This document shows, piece after piece, positions 23,195 to 25,607 of a stretch of DNA of 25,607 nucleotides. The translations under genes and the position numbers were made by a program. Source of the DNA: UBA1100 sp964533265 (GTDB taxonomy: Bacteria > Verrucomicrobiota > Verrucomicrobiia > Limisphaerales > UBA1100). Under the pieces are notes generated by a model. It was not told the origin of the DNA. It did not search any database and saw only the letters and a list, made by a program, of their open reading frames with translations. The stretch is taken from the NCBI GenBank assembly GCA_964533265.1, contig CAZHJW010000014.1, positions 1 through 25,607 on the forward strand, in the 5' to 3' direction. Every line of letters starts with the position of its first letter. Position 1 is the stretch's first letter.

Positions 23195-24196
23195 TTATTC
23201 ACACGCACTAACAGCATCTACTACTTCTTCAGGTGAGATTCCATGTAAACATTCGCGATCTTCTGTATGATAGCAAAACCTTTGGAAGCAGGGGCTGCAC
23301 GGTAATTGCTGATTATGCAACACCTTGCCTCGAGCTAGATAGGGACCAGTAAGTCGCGGATCCGTCGGCCCGAATAGTGCCACGACTGGCGTATTCACAG
23401 CAGCAGCAGCATGCATCGGTCCTGTGTCATTAGTGATCACAACTGAACAAACCCGCAACCATTCAACCATCTCAGGAATGGTAGTACGACCGGTTAAATC
23501 AAGCACTCTCTCTTCACGCCCCAAGTGTTCCCCAATAGCCCGATCTTCCCCTCCACCAATAACAACAAAATGTACATTTGATGGTTTCATTTTATGAACG
23601 AGGGTCCTAAACGAATCCAACGGCCACTGTTTACTCCCCCAGCGTGCCCCCGGACACAATGCAATCCAGCGACAACCAGATTCAAAACCCTGCGCGAACA
23701 AATTTTCTATAAGCCAAGGCCGTTCGGGCAGCCATTCAAAACTACCTTCAGATTTCAACCCAAGCTTTGGTAACACCTCACGGCACCAATCCACCGCATG
23801 AGTCTCTTGGTTGGGACGTTCAATAGCCTCATCATACAATACAGTTGCCCCTTCTCGTCGTTGATCCAAACCCAACGTATACCCCCCCCGTGCCGCCCAC
23901 CCATGCAAGGCACTCCGTGCAAGACCTTGTAAATCAATAATCACATCAAATTGCTCACGGCGCATCCGCCTCACTCCTTGAATACCACGACTAATTCCCC
24001 TAATAGAGCCCCACCCGTGCCGATCGAAATAATGCAATGCACTAATGTCGCTGTCCTTCTCTAGAATTGGAGCAAAATGCTTAGCGATCCACCAATGCAC
24101 CTCCCAATCCGGGCGCTGCTGTTTGATAAGGCGCAGCACAGGGATGGCGTGAATAATATCCCCGAGAGAACTGGGTTTGAGTATCAATATCTTCAC
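23195..24196 (-). CDS. Glycosyltransferase family 9 (LPS heptosyltransferase-like)
   Basis: A 333-residue GT-B enzyme. The N-terminal KPSSLGDIIHAIPVL contains the conserved Asp (D13) that acts as base in WaaC/WaaF. The C-terminal domain has LCPGARWGSKQWP, the hallmark NDTGPMHAAAAVNTPVVALFG block for the nucleotide-sugar donor, and a Cys-rich tail (CSPCFQRFC, then C near the end) common in the family. Members transfer heptose from ADP-heptose to lipid A-core at the cytoplasmic face of the inner membrane, but GT9 enzymes differ in acceptor and I cannot assign heptosyltransferase I versus II. Start is a GTG at 24196 giving MKILILKPSS; no clear ribosome site. It lies 11 nt after the phosphoesterase gene, with no other LPS gene in the window. 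Confidence 0.9.
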   Translation of the reverse strand: MKILILKPSSLGDIIHAIPVLRLIKQQRPDWEVHWWIAKHFAPILEKDSDISALHYFDRHGWGSIRGISRGIQGVRRMRREQFDVIIDLQGLARSALHGWAARGGYTLGLDQRREGATVLYDEAIERPNQETHAVDWCREVLPKLGLKSEGSFEWLPERPWLIENLFAQGFESGCRWIALCPGARWGSKQWPLDSFRTLVHKMKPSNVHFVVIGGGEDRAIGEHLGREERVLDLTGRTTIPEMVEWLRVCSVVITNDTGPMHAAAAVNTPVVALFGPTDPRLTGPYLARGKVLHNQQLPCSPCFQRFCYHTEDRECLHGISPEEVVDAVSACE

Positions 24197-24207
24197 GCAA
24201 AAACGAA

Positions 24208-24954
24208 CTACTTGCCATGGTCCAAACGCTCAGCAAGTCGTTCTGGCAATCCGACCTCGCGTATCTTGGCTTTAGTCGTTTCAATATCATATTCCAACCG
24301 GAATAGCTGCACTGTTTCTTCCTCAGAATCGTATATGCAATAGGCCGCTCTTGGGTCTCCGTCACGTGGCTGCCCCACACTCCCCACGTTAATGAAGTAG
24401 CGGTTCCCAATCTCGAGCCTCAAAGGCTTAAAGATGTCTCCATCTTCAATGAAGCCTCCATGATGAATATCCACACCATCATCAATAAACATTTGCGGCA
24501 CATGGGTATGTCCATGAAAACAAAGGTTGGTGCTCTGATAAGTAAAGTTCGCCGCAGCATCGCCAGCATCCTGCACGTAGCCCCAGTACCTTGGACTATC
24601 CATGGTGCTATGGACAATGGAGAAGTGATCCACCAAACGCACATAACGAAGCTCACGAAGCCATTGTCTATCCTCCTCACTCAACTCTTTACGACACCAT
24701 AAGACCGCATCCGCCGCCACCGGATTGAACGCAGAGAGATCGCAATCCTGCCCGATATATTCATCGTGATTACCCATCACACAGGGCATATCAAGCCCTC
24801 GAACAATATCCATGCACTCCTTCGGGTTGGCATTGTAGCCGACAACATCACCACCACACACAAACTTATCCACGCCATTAGACTTGGCATGTTCCATCAC
24901 GGTGTTCAACCCTTCAAGGTTACCGTGGATATCTGATATAATAGCGTATCTCAT
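24208..24954 (-). CDS. Calcineurin-like metallophosphoesterase
   Basis: A 248-residue cytoplasmic phosphoesterase of the YfcE/MJ0936-like class. The two-metal site is complete: D8 and H10 (SDIHGNLEGL), D36 (GGDVVGY), N62-H63 (GNHDE), H115 (IVHST) and H149/H151 (HGHTH). No signal peptide is present. Start is the ATG at 24954 with AAGG 7 nt upstream, 9 nt after the acylphosphatase stop. Substrates of this class vary (phosphodiesters, diadenosine polyphosphates, phosphoproteins) and the sequence does not decide between them. Neighbours give no pathway hint beyond phosphate-ester chemistry shared with acylphosphatase. Confidence 0.92.
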   Translation of the reverse strand: MRYAIISDIHGNLEGLNTVMEHAKSNGVDKFVCGGDVVGYNANPKECMDIVRGLDMPCVMGNHDEYIGQDCDLSAFNPVAADAVLWCRKELSEEDRQWLRELRYVRLVDHFSIVHSTMDSPRYWGYVQDAGDAAANFTYQSTNLCFHGHTHVPQMFIDDGVDIHHGGFIEDGDIFKPLRLEIGNRYFINVGSVGQPRDGDPRAAYCIYDSEEETVQLFRLEYDIETTKAKIREVGLPERLAERLDHGK

Positions 24955-24963
24955 GACGAAGCC

Positions 24964-25239
24964 TTAAGGAGCAATCTCGAAACCTCGAAATTCACCCGTT
25001 CCTTCGCTCCAATGCAATTGGGCCTCATGGATAAAGCGGCGTAATCCTGCATCGGGAATAGCCTCTTGAAAAGTCTCTAATTCGTCACGCACACCTTCGA
25101 CCATCAGCTCAACTCGACCATCAGGAAGGTTTTTCACCCATCCAGTAACCTCAAACTCCAACGAAAGCTGCTTAACTAAATACCGAAAACCCACACCCTG
25201 GACATGGCCAGAAAAATAAACATGGAGTCGTTCAGGCAT
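24964..25239 (-). CDS. acyP: Acylphosphatase
   Basis: A 91-residue enzyme that hydrolyses acyl phosphates such as acetyl phosphate and carbamoyl phosphate. Both signature motifs are present: GHVQGVGFR (11-19, with the phosphate-binding loop and catalytic R19) and GWVKNLPDGRVE (33-44, with N37). Length is exactly typical of the small stand-alone form. Start is the ATG at 25239 with GGGGGA 4 nt upstream; the preceding gene's TAA shares one base with it (TAATG), indicating tight coupling. It is cytoplasmic. Confidence 0.95.
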   Translation of the reverse strand: MPERLHVYFSGHVQGVGFRYLVKQLSLEFEVTGWVKNLPDGRVELMVEGVRDELETFQEAIPDAGLRRFIHEAQLHWSEGTGEFRGFEIAP

Positions 25240-25499
25240 TAAATCCCCCGATCCGGCTTATGCACCTCATATTCTCCTTTGCTCGATTTTTTCAGTACAG
25301 TAAAACCATTATTGGTAGCCTCCCGGACATTCACTTTTTTAAGGTGTTTCGGCATATAAATCGACCCAAAGACCTTATGCACAGGCTTTTTGCAAACCGG
25401 ACACTCGGTCAACGGCGGGGTTTGCATGGGCCGGTTTATCTCAAAACTGTTCGGACAGACTTTGCTTCCCTCAGTGTGTTCATACTCGTAGATCGGCAC
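25239..25499 (-). CDS. FmdB-like zinc-ribbon protein, degenerate Cys set
   Basis: An 86-residue protein beginning PIYEYEHTEG, like the MPIYEY start of the FmdB/CxxC-CxxC-SSSS family; for that reason I prefer the GTG at 25499, although an ATG at 25511 adds four residues. The family normally has two CxxC pairs forming one zinc ribbon. Here the second pair is intact (C33-P-V-C36) but the first is reduced to a single Cys (C15), with H8 nearby as a possible substitute ligand. The usual SSS-rich tail is replaced by a Lys-rich one ending in HKPDRGI. FmdB was named as a regulator of formamidase genes but its general role is unclear. First gene of a run with acyP, which it overlaps by 1 nt. Confidence 0.72.
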   Translation of the reverse strand: MPIYEYEHTEGSKVCPNSFEINRPMQTPPLTECPVCKKPVHKVFGSIYMPKHLKKVNVREATNNGFTVLKKSSKGEYEVHKPDRGI

Positions 25500-25574
25500 G
25501 CCTAGTAACATAACAAAAGTCCGTGATATTGAAAAGCCCTCGACTACCCGGCCCCATGAGTGGAGACTACTTTC

Positions 25575-25607
25575 ATGGCGGTTGTGCGGATTTTAGTAGA
25601 CGGATAT
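25575..25607 (+). CDS. Start of a probable YacP-like NYN-domain RNase (cut by window edge)
   Basis: Only 11 codons are visible: MAVVRILVDGY, from an ATG with GGAG 9 nt upstream. The IL-V-D-G-Y pattern matches the start of YacP/Rae1-type NYN nuclease domains, in which the Asp is a metal ligand and the next residue is usually Asn. An in-frame gene call cannot be confirmed with so little sequence. It is divergent from the FmdB-like gene, with a 63-75 bp gap that should hold both promoters. Confidence 0.45.
   Translation, partial: MAVVRILVDGY

Noticed and set aside
1..25607. CRISPR array, insertion sequence, integron or phage remnant
   Set aside because: I saw no regularly spaced direct repeats, terminal inverted repeats, transposase or integrase motifs, and no target duplication by the tRNA.

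Overview
This window looks like a chromosomal segment of a Gram-negative bacterium of the Planctomycetota-Verrucomicrobiota-Chlamydiota group, most likely a Verrucomicrobiota member. The reasons are the adjacent DUF1549/DUF1553 and DUF1501 secreted proteins (a hallmark pair of this group), very large periplasmic TPR proteins carrying the DxD/TGxFxG beta-module found in these phyla, and lipid A-type envelope functions (an Lnt acyltransferase and a GT9 heptosyltransferase family enzyme). Base composition appears even, just under 50% GC by eye. I see no insertion sequence, integrase, phage gene, CRISPR array or rRNA. The assignment is inferred from gene content only.

Layout. Positions 1-6103 (minus strand) hold two envelope TPR proteins; the second is cut by the left edge. 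A strong intrinsic terminator at 6141-6173 separates them from the DUF1549/DUF1553-DUF1501 pair (6193-9602, minus). A tRNA-Pro(GGG) lies at 9686-9763 (minus). Next, on the minus strand and read from 14544 down to 9829, is a tightly packed operon: lnt, prfB (with the classic +1 programmed frameshift), trpC, and a response regulator-PP2C phosphatase. The last three genes are joined by 4-nt overlaps. Divergent from it, on the plus strand, are a YdhF-like aldo/keto reductase, agmatine deiminase (apparently started at a CTG codon), a Usp-like protein, an NhaD-type Na+/H+ antiporter, the acetolactate synthase large subunit (behind a leader with a terminator-like hairpin), and a secreted lectin-like/Cache-like protein. 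That block converges, with a single base between stop codons, on a minus-strand five-gene run read from 25499 down to 22236: FmdB-like zinc-ribbon protein, acylphosphatase, metallophosphoesterase, GT9 glycosyltransferase, and a secreted protein of unknown function. At the right edge a plus-strand gene begins whose first 11 residues resemble a YacP/NYN RNase.

Functionally most of the window is housekeeping: translation termination, Trp and branched-chain amino acid synthesis, lipoprotein and LPS maturation, sodium/pH homeostasis. The less ordinary parts are the envelope TPR pair with its split beta-module, the CTG start of agmatine deiminase, the ilvB leader, and two secreted proteins of unknown role. 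I did not find a convincing candidate for an entirely new multi-gene system; the TPR pair, whose downstream partners lie outside the window, is the best lead.
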